From NCBI GenBank assembly GCA_041689775.1, contig JBDNFP010000337.1, forward strand, positions 1 to 27,656: DNA of 27,656 bases, written 5' to 3'. Position 1 is the stretch's first letter; each line of letters begins with the position of its first letter. The notes below the pieces were generated by a model. It worked only from the letters and a program-made list of their open reading frames with translations. It ran no database searches and was not told the origin of the DNA. Below, piece after piece: positions 15,687 to 24,076 of the stretch. The position numbers were made by a program, and so were the translations under genes. This DNA is from JBDNFP01 sp041689775. GTDB taxonomy: Bacteria; Bacteroidota; Bacteroidia; Cytophagales; Spirosomataceae.

Positions 15687-18600
15687 CTATTCCTTCGAGT
15701 TAGATGTTTCTATGTGGTTGCCGTGCGACTCGTCAGCGTACACGCCGGTCATATCTTCGCAATGCCACATACGTGGCATCCGGCCGGTTGGACGCTGCGT
15801 AGCTGCACCACCCGACTTAGCTGCCAGAGCCTTCTGAATCAAACGAGCCCGTTCTTTGGCGATACTTTCCTGCTTCGTCTGATCAGCCATGTAATCGAAG
15901 TAGATAGTACCTTCGATCATCGTAAAATCAGGACGCGCATAGATGGACAAGGGGTGGTTGTTCCAAAGAACTAAGTCGGCGTCTTTACCCACCTTAATAC
16001 TACCCAACTTGCCGTCGAGATGTAGAAGTTTAGCAGGATTCAGGGTTACCATCTTCCAGGCATCTTCCTCAGAAACTCCGCCAAACTCGACGGTTTTGGC
16101 GGCTTCCTGGTTGAGGCGGCGAGCCATTTCAGCATCATCAGAGTTAATCGAAACAACGACTCCTTCGCGCGCCATGAGGGCGGCATTGTAAGGAATTGCT
16201 TCTTTTACCTCCATTTTGTAAGCCCACCAGTCGGAGAAGGTAGAACCACCCGCTCCGTGCTTAGCCATTTTATCGGCCACTTTGTAGCCTTCCAGAATGT
16301 GAGTAAAGGTATTTACTTTAAAGTTTAGTGAATCAGCTACATGCAAAAGCATGTTAATCTCTGACTGCACGTACGAGTGACAAGTGATGAAGCGCTCCTT
16401 GTTCAGGATCTCGGCGAGGGCATCTAGCTCGATGTCCTTACGGGGAGGAGTAACACCGGCTTTGTTTTTCAAAGCATTGTATTCCTGCCATGCCTTCGTG
16501 TATTCCTTTGCGCGGATGAAGTGATCAAAAAATACCTGCTCTACCCCCATGCGGGTTTGTGGGAAACGTACTCGGGCCACATCGCCCCAGTTAGACTGCT
16601 TTACGTTTTCGCCCAAAGCAAACTTGATGTACTTCGCTTCCGGAAGCCATAGCTGAGCGGGTGCTTCACCCCATTTCAGCTTGATCACGGCGCTTTGGCC
16701 ACCAATCGAATTGGCCGAGCCGTGGAGCAGCTGAGAAGTAGTAACACCACCCGCCAGCTGACGATAGATATTGATGTCTTCGGAGTTGATAACATCACTC
16801 ATCCGAACTTCTGCTGAACTGGTTTGTCCACCTTCGTTTACACTGAGTAAGGCAATGTGCGAGTGCTCGTCGATAATACCGTTGGTAAGGTGCTTGCCGG
16901 TTCCGTCGATGGTGCGGGCGCCCGCCGGAGCAGCCAGGCCTTTGCCTACTTGAGAAATTTTGCCATTCTGAATCAGCAGATCTGTATTCTGGGCAATACC
17001 AGCGGCCTCGTTGGTCCAGATGGTAGCGTTCTTGATCAGAACAGTTTCTGATTTTAGTTTTTCCTCATTGCCAAAACCAACAAAAGGATACAGCAGCTTA
17101 CCCATTTCGGGGGCTTTTGCCACCCGGCTATGAGCTGAATCAGCCTTGGCAGCGGCTATATAGGTAGCAGTCCATTGGGTTACTTTACCGTCGGGTAATT
17201 CACCTTCTCCGGCAAGATTCTTACCGTTGAGCCAGCCGGTAAGGCGGGTAGTTCCGGGTACTTTCTTGTCGGCCTGATAGCTGATGGTAATCAGATTATC
17301 GCTGGTACTTACCTTGGGACTGATTTTGGTGGTGTCGTTGAGAGTAATCTGGAAATCGGGTTTATCATCCTTACCCGTTACCATCATTTTTAAGGGAGCC
17401 TGACCTTTTACGTTCAGATCGTAGGTACCGCGTAAATCATGGGCCGTCATATCGTTGACAACGTACTTTTTCCCTTGAACCCAGTTTTCGTAGATAATAT
17501 TATCATCACTAAACAGGTCGCCGGAAGTAATCAGGAAGTTGGCAATCTTACCTTTTTTCAGGCTACCAACCATATCGTCGGTTCTTGCCATACGAGCGGG
17601 AGCCAGCGTAATGGCTTCCAAAGCTTTTTCTTTGGGTAGTCCGTACTCGATAGCTTTACGGATATTGGTCCAAAATTCGGCTTTATTTTTTAGTCCATCG
17701 GCGGTAAAAGCGAAGGAGATTCCGGCCTTAGCAAGGGCGGCTGGGTTGGATGGTGCCATTTCCCAATGCTTTAATTCTGCTACGGTTACTACATCAGCAT
17801 CCCACGGGTCTTCCACATCGGGAGCGGCGGGAAAAGTAAGTGGTACTACTAATGAAGCATTAGTAGCCTTTATTTCATCAATTCGCTGGTACTCATCACC
17901 ACCAGCTCTGATAATGTATTGAATACCGAATTCATCCCCGATTTTATCAGCTCGCATGACTCCGAGTTTATCCGAAGTCTCAAAAAATGAGGGTAGTCCT
18001 TTTATCTGGTTAAAAGCAGCCAGTGAAAGGTTGGTTTCTACTTTGTTCCCACCTTTGGCAAACCAGTCGGCATCAAAGTAGGTTTGGCGGAGTAATGCCA
18101 CGCTTCCCATCAAAGAGGCCGGGTACGTTTGGCCGGAGCTTCCTTTGTCGAACGAGTAGTGGGCCGTAGCATTGTCTTTAAGTAAAGCAAGGTTGGCACC
18201 TTCATCGGAAACTGCCACCAGCGCGCCGGTACCTCGCACGATACCATCATTTACGTGTACTAATAAAGTACCCCAGCCATTCTTACGCAGATCGGCGGTT
18301 TTCTTGGTATCGGGAGCAAACAAATCAGAAGCTTTTACCTCGGGTTGAATTGCCTGATTCCAACCAAATGCTCCTTTCTTATTAGATTCCAATTGCTGAG
18401 CAGAACGGCGGCCTCGTTCTTCACGCTTTATCTCCGGCATGCCGTAATCAGAGTTCAGATCAATGAGGGAAGGGTAGAGATATTTACCGGCTAAGTCAGT
18501 GACGACGGTTCCTTTGGGAAGACGGACCGAGGTCCCAACTTCTACTATTTTACCATTCTCAATCAGAAGGGTTCCTTTTATGATTGTGGTCTGAGGGTCG

Positions 18601-18737
18601 ACGACAATAGTCGCGTTCGTAAACGCGTAGCGTGCAGGGCGCTCATCATAAGCGCCATTGCGGGGGAACGTCTGCTGAGCATAACTTACCACCGAAAAGG
18701 TAAGCACACTCAAAAACGTCCAAACTAATTTTCTCAT
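15687..18737 (-). CDS. Secreted double amidohydrolase; N-terminal half degenerate, C-terminal half intact
   Basis: 1016 residues with a signal peptide (MRKLVWTFLSVLTFSVVSYAQ). There are two amidohydrolase-like modules in tandem. The first (about 30-430) has YPSLIDLNSDYG where HxH is expected and so lacks the binuclear metal site. A beta-rich linker (about 435-560) follows. The second (about 570-985) has NGIIDEHSH, then THILEGYK and a terminal SINSDD, consistent with an active metal site. The natural substrate is unknown; related proteins include imidazolonepropionase-like hydrolases and peptidases. It is co-transcribed with the 433-residue protein downstream. A dyad element lies upstream at 18815. 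Confidence 0.85.
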   Translation of the reverse strand: MRKLVWTFLSVLTFSVVSYAQQTFPRNGAYDERPARYAFTNATIVVDPQTTIIKGTLLIENGKIVEVGTSVRLPKGTVVTDLAGKYLYPSLIDLNSDYGMPEIKREERGRRSAQQLESNKKGAFGWNQAIQPEVKASDLFAPDTKKTADLRKNGWGTLLVHVNDGIVRGTGALVAVSDEGANLALLKDNATAHYSFDKGSSGQTYPASLMGSVALLRQTYFDADWFAKGGNKVETNLSLAAFNQIKGLPSFFETSDKLGVMRADKIGDEFGIQYIIRAGGDEYQRIDEIKATNASLVVPLTFPAAPDVEDPWDADVVTVAELKHWEMAPSNPAALAKAGISFAFTADGLKNKAEFWTNIRKAIEYGLPKEKALEAITLAPARMARTDDMVGSLKKGKIANFLITSGDLFSDDNIIYENWVQGKKYVVNDMTAHDLRGTYDLNVKGQAPLKMMVTGKDDKPDFQITLNDTTKISPKVSTSDNLITISYQADKKVPGTTRLTGWLNGKNLAGEGELPDGKVTQWTATYIAAAKADSAHSRVAKAPEMGKLLYPFVGFGNEEKLKSETVLIKNATIWTNEAAGIAQNTDLLIQNGKISQVGKGLAAPAGARTIDGTGKHLTNGIIDEHSHIALLSVNEGGQTSSAEVRMSDVINSEDINIYRQLAGGVTTSQLLHGSANSIGGQSAVIKLKWGEAPAQLWLPEAKYIKFALGENVKQSNWGDVARVRFPQTRMGVEQVFFDHFIRAKEYTKAWQEYNALKNKAGVTPPRKDIELDALAEILNKERFITCHSYVQSEINMLLHVADSLNFKVNTFTHILEGYKVADKMAKHGAGGSTFSDWWAYKMEVKEAIPYNAALMAREGVVVSINSDDAEMARRLNQEAAKTVEFGGVSEEDAWKMVTLNPAKLLHLDGKLGSIKVGKDADLVLWNNHPLSIYARPDFTMIEGTIYFDYMADQTKQESIAKERARLIQKALAAKSGGAATQRPTGRMPRMWHCEDMTGVYADESHGNHIETSNSKE

Positions 18738-18814
18738 GTATTGTACAGGTTTTGGTTATAGAAAATAATTAGTAGGTTAATAATTGCTTTAAAAATACGA
18801 AGAAATTAGGCGAT

Positions 18815-18849
18815 TTAACAAATTACTAATGGTGACCATAGTTTGTTAA
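18815..18849. repeat. Nested dyad element upstream of the amidohydrolase operon
   Basis: TTAACAAA (18815-18822) pairs with TTTGTTAA (18842-18849), and between them ATGGT-G-ACCAT (18829-18839) is itself a perfect palindrome around one central base. It lies 78-112 bases before the amidohydrolase start (18737, minus) and 162 bases before the next gene on the plus strand. It could be an operator for a dimeric regulator or a structured leader. The rest of this 273-base intergenic region shows no gene. Confidence 0.5.
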
Positions 18850-19010
18850 TTCATGGTAAGGAGATAGCCCAAATGGTAGGATTAGTAGTATTACCCTATA
18901 TAGTTTCATTTATCTAACTGGTACTAAGGTTGACGCAAAGTGTGTTTCCCCGTCCTTACTTCTATTGCAATAAAAATTGTATCCAAACTACCTGAACTTC
19001 GGCTATCCCT

Positions 19011-19709
19011 ATGAAACCAATTGTTCAAATTTCTCTGGACCTGACAAATATTGACGAAGCACTCGAAACAGCCGCTATGGCTCTGCGAGCGGGAGTCGAT
19101 TGGTTAGAAGCCGGTACCCCATTAATCCTCGCCGAGGGGCTACACGGCGTTCGAAAACTCCGGGAGGCTTTTCCGGGGATTCCTATTGTGGCAGATCTTA
19201 AAACGATGGATGGGGGCTATTTGGAAGCCGAAATGATGGCCAAAGCGGGAGCTACCCACGTAGTAGTGATGGCCCGGGCCCACGCCGAAACAATAAAAGT
19301 GGTGGTGCAAGCGGGGAAGGATTATGGCGTAGCCGTTATGGGTGATAATCTGGGATGTCCAGATATGGTGGAAGGAGCAAAATGGTTGGAGGATTTAGGA
19401 TGTGACTTTGTGATTCACCACATCGGGTACGACGAGCGGCGTGGCATTGCCGCCCAAGGCTTGCGGATGCCTAGTCCGCTTGACCAGTTGAGGGAGGTAG
19501 TTAATGCCGTAAAGGTTCCCGTTCAGGCCGTTGGTGGACTTACCCTTGAACAAGCCATTCGGTGTCCCGAATACGGAGCACCGTTAGTTGTTCTGGGGGC
19601 TCCGTTGACGATCGACGCCGATTCTTTTAAAACGGCCGGAGGAGATCTGGAAAGCTCACTGAGGTTGATCTGCGAAAAGATTCATGCGTACGGAGACGTA
19701 GTTAGGTAG
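19011..19709 (+). CDS. Hexulose-6-phosphate synthase-like protein (OMPDC superfamily)
   Basis: 232 residues in the orotidine-5'-phosphate decarboxylase superfamily, in the group of 3-keto-L-gulonate-6-phosphate decarboxylase (KGPDC, UlaD) and D-arabino-hex-3-ulose-6-phosphate synthase (HPS). In KGPDC numbering the shared residues line up: D10, E33, T36 and the D62-x-K64-x-x-D67 motif (DLKTMDGG). H136 is present, but the following residues read HHIGYD, as in HPS, without KGPDC R139. That favours an aldolase-type over a decarboxylase reaction. No 6-phospho-3-hexuloisomerase, the usual HPS partner, is nearby, so formaldehyde fixation is doubtful. It is first in a cluster of four sugar-related genes, separated by 191 bases from the next. 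Confidence 0.8.
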   Translation: MKPIVQISLDLTNIDEALETAAMALRAGVDWLEAGTPLILAEGLHGVRKLREAFPGIPIVADLKTMDGGYLEAEMMAKAGATHVVVMARAHAETIKVVVQAGKDYGVAVMGDNLGCPDMVEGAKWLEDLGCDFVIHHIGYDERRGIAAQGLRMPSPLDQLREVVNAVKVPVQAVGGLTLEQAIRCPEYGAPLVVLGAPLTIDADSFKTAGGDLESSLRLICEKIHAYGDVVR

Positions 19710-19760
19710 GTTACAGCTTTATCTAACATCGTTATTTTTAGAATAGATTTTAAGATCATA

Positions 19761-19793
19761 ATTTCTAATGCAGAATTAGTTTGTGTTAGAAAT
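19761..19793. repeat. 8-bp inverted repeat between the HPS-like and dehydrogenase genes
   Basis: ATTTCTAA (19761-19768) and TTAGAAAT (19786-19793) are exact complements with a 17-base spacer. They lie 107-140 bases before the dehydrogenase start. This may be an operator or a processing hairpin, but an 8-bp match in AT-rich sequence can arise by chance. Confidence 0.3.
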
Positions 19794-19900
19794 TTAGTCA
19801 AATTCATGGCTACCATTTTTTACATCAAACACTTGAAAAAGCTAACGGCCGGGCGGCGTTCGGCTAATAGCTACCAGCAACCTATTATCAACCCTTGGAT

Positions 19901-20926
19901 ATGAAATCAGCTGCCGTTGTCAACTTTGCTCCTGAAAAAGGAAGTGTAGAAATACGTGAGATAGAAAAGCCAGTCATTGGTGAGGATGAGGTACTCCTTG
20001 AAGTAGCCAATGTTGGTGTCTGCGGGAGTGACCTTCACCAATGGACAGCCGATCACAGCTGGGTAGTGAACTATCCGGTAGTGTTGGGTCATGAATTTGG
20101 GGGGCACATCGCGGCCTTAGGAAAAACTGTGACAAACTGGAAAGAAGGAGATAGGGTAGTCAGTGAAACAGCTGCGGTTATTAACCCAACGAGTCCACTT
20201 TCGCGACAGGGGTTGTATAATCTTGATCCCGCAAGAAAAGGTTTTGGGTATGGAGTAAACGGTGCCATGACGCGGTACGTGAAAGTACCAGCGCGTTGCC
20301 TCCATAGGGTACCCGATACCTTACCTTTTGAACAGGCATGTTTGACCGAGCCTTGTTCGGTTGCCTATAATGCAGTGGTCGAAAACTCCCGGATAAAGCC
20401 CGGAGACAGAGTGATCGTGATTGGTCCCGGTACTATCGGTATCCTTTGCGCGGCCATGGCGCGACTTTGTGGAGCGGAAGTAGCCATCGTAGGATTAGAG
20501 GCCGATAAAGGTCGTTTAGAAATAGCCCGACAGTATGGTTGTGTGCCCATTATTGGTGATGCTACCGCCTGGTCGTTGGAAAGGGACGGATTAGGTGTCG
20601 ATTGCGTAGTGGACGCGGCTGGCGCGAGTAGTACTTTGAAACTGGCTTTACAATGGGTACGCCCCAATGGGCACATTACCAAGGTAGGCTGGGGACCCCA
20701 ACCTTTGGGTTTCTCACTCGATCCATTGGTTCAAAAAAATGTGACATTACAAGGTAGCTTTAGCCATAACTGGCCCATTTGGGAAAAAGTATTGGCCCTG
20801 TTGACTTCGGGACAACTAGATGTAAAGCCCATTATTGGTGGGGTATGGGCCGTAACCGACTGGAAGCAAGCCTTTGAGGAAATGCATAGTGGCCGGGTCG
20901 TGAAAAGTATCCTGAAACCCGTATGA
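19901..20926 (+). CDS. Zinc-dependent medium-chain dehydrogenase, structural-zinc cysteines lost
   Basis: 341 residues from the ATG at 19901 (an in-frame TTG two codons earlier is less likely). It is a medium-chain dehydrogenase of the threonine/polyol dehydrogenase type. Catalytic-zinc ligands are C41 (GVCGSDLH), H64-E65 (GHEFGG) and E150 (TEPCSVA); the NAD-binding GPGTIG is at about 176-181. The segment aligned with the structural zinc lobe (usual CGxCxxCRxGxYNLC) reads PTSPLSRQGLYNLD, with the four cysteines replaced by P, S, S and D. It should oxidise a sugar, polyol or sugar acid in the pathway of this cluster. Its stop overlaps the SDR start (ATGA), showing tight coupling. Confidence 0.88.
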   Translation: MKSAAVVNFAPEKGSVEIREIEKPVIGEDEVLLEVANVGVCGSDLHQWTADHSWVVNYPVVLGHEFGGHIAALGKTVTNWKEGDRVVSETAAVINPTSPLSRQGLYNLDPARKGFGYGVNGAMTRYVKVPARCLHRVPDTLPFEQACLTEPCSVAYNAVVENSRIKPGDRVIVIGPGTIGILCAAMARLCGAEVAIVGLEADKGRLEIARQYGCVPIIGDATAWSLERDGLGVDCVVDAAGASSTLKLALQWVRPNGHITKVGWGPQPLGFSLDPLVQKNVTLQGSFSHNWPIWEKVLALLTSGQLDVKPIIGGVWAVTDWKQAFEEMHSGRVVKSILKPV

Positions 20927-21714
20927 CCGTGCGGTTAGCTAATAAAACCATCATTATTACGGGTAGTTGCACTGGTATCGGCCGGGCTATTGCTCGTAGG
21001 TGCGCTCAGGAAGGGGCCAATGTGGTAGTGAACGGCCTTGAACAGGAGTTAGGTGAACAGTTGATTAAAGAATTAGGACCTTCAAGATCAGTGCTTTTTA
21101 TCAGAGATATTACCCTGCCTACTGCACCAGAGGAGCTAATAAATTTGGCGGTAAGTCAATTTGGCAGAATCGATTGTGTGGTAAATAATGCCGCCATGAT
21201 TGTTTCCTCAGATATTCAAACCACCGACCGGGCCCTCATGCAACGTCTGTTAGAAGTAAATATGATGGCTCCCTTGTGCATCGTGCAGGCAGCATTGCCT
21301 TATTTATCAAAAACGAAAGGAGCGGTACTTAATATTGGCTCGGTCAATGCCTGGTGCGGCGAGCCTGACTTGCTGGGGTATAGTATCTCCAAAGGTGCGC
21401 TCATGACATTGACCAGAAATCTGGGCGACAGTCTTTTTCGAGCGTATGGAGTGCGGGTGAACCAGATTAACCCAGGTTGGGTACTGACGGAGAAAGAAAT
21501 TCTGAATAAACGCGAACAGGGTATGAAGGAAAATTGGTACCAAGACCTACCTACTGTTTTTGCACCTTCCGGACGCCTTATTTCGCCCAACGAAATAGCC
21601 GAGGCTGCTTTGTATTGGTTATCTGACGCATGTGGTCCCATCAGCGGTCAGGTGATGGACCTCGACCAGTACCCGTTTATGGGAAGAAATTTACCGAAAA
21701 ATATAATTCATTAA
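20923..21714 (+). CDS. Short-chain dehydrogenase/reductase (SDR)
   Basis: 263 residues of the classical SDR type. The cofactor motif TGSCTGIG is at 13-20, NNAA (usually NNAG) near 89, catalytic S140 (NIGSVNA), Y153 and K157 (YSISK), and the NPGWVLTE segment follows. NAD(P)(H)-dependent oxidation or reduction of a sugar-derived substrate is likely. Its ATG overlaps the stop of the preceding dehydrogenase, and the isomerase gene follows after 10 bases, so the three are one operon. Two different oxidoreductases in a row suggest an oxidation-reduction (epimerisation) sequence or two oxidation steps on one substrate. Confidence 0.9.
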   Translation: MTVRLANKTIIITGSCTGIGRAIARRCAQEGANVVVNGLEQELGEQLIKELGPSRSVLFIRDITLPTAPEELINLAVSQFGRIDCVVNNAAMIVSSDIQTTDRALMQRLLEVNMMAPLCIVQAALPYLSKTKGAVLNIGSVNAWCGEPDLLGYSISKGALMTLTRNLGDSLFRAYGVRVNQINPGWVLTEKEILNKREQGMKENWYQDLPTVFAPSGRLISPNEIAEAALYWLSDACGPISGQVMDLDQYPFMGRNLPKNIIH

Positions 21715-21724
21715 CTTACTGGCC

Positions 21725-22615
21725 ATGCCCAAATTAGCGGTTTTTCCAAAAGCCTTCATGCAGGAACTTTGTAAAGAAGGTACCATGAAAGTATCCGAGT
21801 GGATTGATATGGCCTCAGAGCTAGATATTGATGGCTTAGAATGGTACGCTGGGTTTCTGGAAATGTCGGATAAGGATAATTGGCCACTTTTTAGAAAGCA
21901 AGTAGAGGCACGTGGTAAAGTCATACCCATGCTGTGTTGTTCTCCTGACTTTACCCACCCTGACCTAGCTTTTCGACAAAAGGAAATCGAAAAGCAACTC
22001 CATTGGATCGAAATGACTCATATCCTCGGCGGAAGCTATTGCCGGGTATTGTCCGGGCAGCGCAGACCAGAACTTTCAAACGACGAAGGGGTAGCGTTGG
22101 CCAAAGAGTGCATTGAGACTTGCCTTCCCCTGGCGCAGGAAAAAGGGATTACGTTAATCCTTGAAAATCATTACAAAGATGACTTCTGGGAGTATCCAGA
22201 ATTTGCCCAGAAAATGGATGTTTTTTGCCAATTGGTAGACCAAATCCAGCATCCTAATTTTGGGGTAAATTACGACCCAAGCAATACTTTTTTGGCTGGT
22301 GAGGATCCGCTTGAATTGTTATACCGGGTATCCCATCGGGTAGTAACCATGCACGCCAGTGATCGCTATTTGATTGAAGGTACGATTGAGGACCTGCGAA
22401 AAGAGGAGGGAGGAGCGGTCGGCTACGCTAAACGCCTCCGTCACGGAGAAATAGGGAAAGGCCTTAATGACTATGATGCTATTTTTAAAGAACTAAAACG
22501 GGTCGGTTTTGACGGGTGGATCAGCATTGAAGACGGGGTGGATGGAATGGACCAACTTGCGCGAAGCGTTTCCTTTGTCAATAAGAAAGTGCAAGAGTAT
22601 TGGCCTTCCGTATAA
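21725..22615 (+). CDS. Sugar phosphate isomerase/epimerase-like TIM barrel
   Basis: 296 residues of the xylose-isomerase-like TIM-barrel family (AP_endonuc_2, PF01261), which includes hydroxypyruvate isomerase, tagatose epimerase and IolE/IolI. Likely metal ligands are E147 (LILENH), D184 (VNYDPSN), H210 (VTMHASD) and E269 (WISIEDG); H240 with GEIGKG matches the usual loop. It probably isomerises or epimerises a keto-sugar or sugar acid. It is last in the cluster that begins at 19011 and is followed by a strong terminator at 22644. The exact substrate cannot be told from the sequence. Confidence 0.87.
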   Translation: MPKLAVFPKAFMQELCKEGTMKVSEWIDMASELDIDGLEWYAGFLEMSDKDNWPLFRKQVEARGKVIPMLCCSPDFTHPDLAFRQKEIEKQLHWIEMTHILGGSYCRVLSGQRRPELSNDEGVALAKECIETCLPLAQEKGITLILENHYKDDFWEYPEFAQKMDVFCQLVDQIQHPNFGVNYDPSNTFLAGEDPLELLYRVSHRVVTMHASDRYLIEGTIEDLRKEEGGAVGYAKRLRHGEIGKGLNDYDAIFKELKRVGFDGWISIEDGVDGMDQLARSVSFVNKKVQEYWPSV

Positions 22616-22643
22616 AATATTGTTTATTGACATGGTTTATGTT

Positions 22644-22675
22644 AAAACGCCCCGGCACTTGCCGGGGCGTTTTTT
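22644..22675. terminator. Bidirectional terminator after the sugar cluster
   Basis: ACGCCCCGGC (22647-22656) pairs with GCCGGGGCGT (22661-22670) around a four-base loop, with A before and T after. It serves the isomerase gene (end 22615, plus) and probably the convergent dehydrogenase gene (end 22699, minus). Confidence 0.9.
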
Positions 22676-22698
22676 GTCTAAAAAGTCATTTCTAAATT

Positions 22699-23919
22699 CT
22701 ATACCGCCGGGTACTCGTGGGGAAGTGGCTGGTTAACCTGCTCATGCCAGGGTAAGCCCTGCTGCTTCAATCGATCCATAAATGGATCTGGGTTGAGTTG
22801 CTCGCAGTTCCAGACTCCGGGCTTCATCCATTCTTTGTTGGTCAACATCAGCATAGCACCAATCATGGCGGGTACTCCGGTGGTGTAGCTAACGGCCTGT
22901 GCCTTCACTTCCTTGTAGCAGTTGGCGTGATCACAGTTGTTCCATACGTAGTAGGTTTTTTCTTCACCGTCTTTAATTCCCTTGATCTGACAACCGATGG
23001 AAGTTTGACCCTGATAGTTTTCACCCAAGCTTTCCGGAGCAGGAAGTACCGCTTTCAGGAATTCAAGTGGAACAACATCCATTCCCTTGAATTTGATGGG
23101 AGTAATACTCGTCATACCTACATTTTCAAGTACATTGAGGTGAGTAATGTAGGTATGACCAAAAGTCATCCAGAAACGAGCTCTTTTGAGGGTTGGGAAG
23201 TGTTTTACCAACGATTCCAACTCTTCGTGGTACAATATATAGCTCTCCTTGGGGCCAATACCGGGGTAGTCGATGGGTTTATGGATCGACATGGCAGGAA
23301 TTTCGATCCATTCGCCGTTTTCCCAGTAGCGTCCGGGCTGGGTAATCTCCCGGATGTTAATCTCAGGGTTGAAGTTCGTGGCAAAAGCCTTTCCGTGATC
23401 TCCCGCGTTACAATCGATGATATCGAGGTAATGCATTTCGTCAAATTGGTGCTTGTTGGCGTACGAGGTGAATACCTGCGTAACTCCGGGATCAAATCCA
23501 CACCCTAGCAGAGCCATCAGGCCAGCTTCTTTGAAGCGCTCCTGGTAGGCCCATTGCCAGCTATATTCAAACTTGGCAACATCCTTAGGTTCGTAGTTGG
23601 CAGTGTCGAGGTAGTGAATACCGGTAGCCAGGCAAGCCTCCATCAACGTCAAATCCTGGTAGGGTAGGGCTACGTTGATCAACATGGTAGGTTGAAACTG
23701 TTTGATCAGAATGACCGTTTCGGCCACAATATCCGCATCTACCTGAGCGGTTTGTATTTCTACGCCGTGCATTTCTTTTATTTCGGCGGCAATTTTATCA
23801 CATTTGGCTTTGGTACGGCTGGCCAGCATTATTTCGCCGAACACGTGGCTGTTCATAGCGCATTTGTGCGCTACCACGCTTCCAACACCACCGGCACCAA
23901 TGATTAATAATTTGGACAT
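22699..23919 (-). CDS. Saccharopine dehydrogenase-family protein, carboxynorspermidine dehydrogenase-like
   Basis: 406 residues. The N-terminal Rossmann motif GAGGVGSV (8-15) is followed by an early SRT motif near 37 and the segments INVALPY, HYLDTANYEP and GCGFDPGVT, which are typical of carboxy(nor)spermidine dehydrogenase (LYS9-like). This enzyme condenses aspartate-semialdehyde with putrescine or diaminopropane in the alternative spermidine pathway common in Bacteroidota. The partner decarboxylase (NspC) is not in this window. A saccharopine reductase role is the alternative but fits the group less well. It is likely a single-gene unit with its own promoter (24019-24026). Confidence 0.85.
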   Translation of the reverse strand: MSKLLIIGAGGVGSVVAHKCAMNSHVFGEIMLASRTKAKCDKIAAEIKEMHGVEIQTAQVDADIVAETVILIKQFQPTMLINVALPYQDLTLMEACLATGIHYLDTANYEPKDVAKFEYSWQWAYQERFKEAGLMALLGCGFDPGVTQVFTSYANKHQFDEMHYLDIIDCNAGDHGKAFATNFNPEINIREITQPGRYWENGEWIEIPAMSIHKPIDYPGIGPKESYILYHEELESLVKHFPTLKRARFWMTFGHTYITHLNVLENVGMTSITPIKFKGMDVVPLEFLKAVLPAPESLGENYQGQTSIGCQIKGIKDGEEKTYYVWNNCDHANCYKEVKAQAVSYTTGVPAMIGAMLMLTNKEWMKPGVWNCEQLNPDPFMDRLKQQGLPWHEQVNQPLPHEYPAV

Positions 23920-24018
23920 GGTTTATTTGGTTGATTAGTGTAGTTTTTTATTCAAAAATCAGGTTAGAGAGCCCTTCGAGAATGTCAATCCTTGTGTAGA
24001 ATCTGGATGATTTTGGGG

Positions 24019-24026
24019 CAAAGATA
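24019..24026 (-). promoter_or_regulatory. Candidate -7 box for the carboxynorspermidine dehydrogenase-like gene
   Basis: On the minus strand TATCTTTG followed by C matches TAnnTTTG fully. Transcription would start near 24012, giving a leader of about 93 bases before the ATG at 23919. No clear -33 TTG was seen. Confidence 0.45.
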
Positions 24027-24076
24027 GAAGGGTGAACGCTTTTTTACTCATTCACGGTTAAATATACAAATCAGAC

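Noticed and set aside
17539..17922. 127-codon open frame on the plus strand inside the large amidohydrolase
   Set aside because: It is a shadow of the minus-strand gene with no signal of its own.
19011..19709. Formaldehyde fixation (ribulose monophosphate pathway)
   Set aside because: The partner isomerase is absent and neighbouring genes point to sugar or polyol catabolism.
19837..19872. GC-rich stretch with partial complementarity (agctaacggccg...cggctaatagct) considered as an attC-like site or small hairpin
   Set aside because: The arms do not pair over a useful length, and no integron or recombinase gene is present.
22798..23508. 236-codon open frame on the plus strand
   Set aside because: It lies antisense inside the dehydrogenase gene (22699-23919), which has clear family motifs. 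The plus frame has none.
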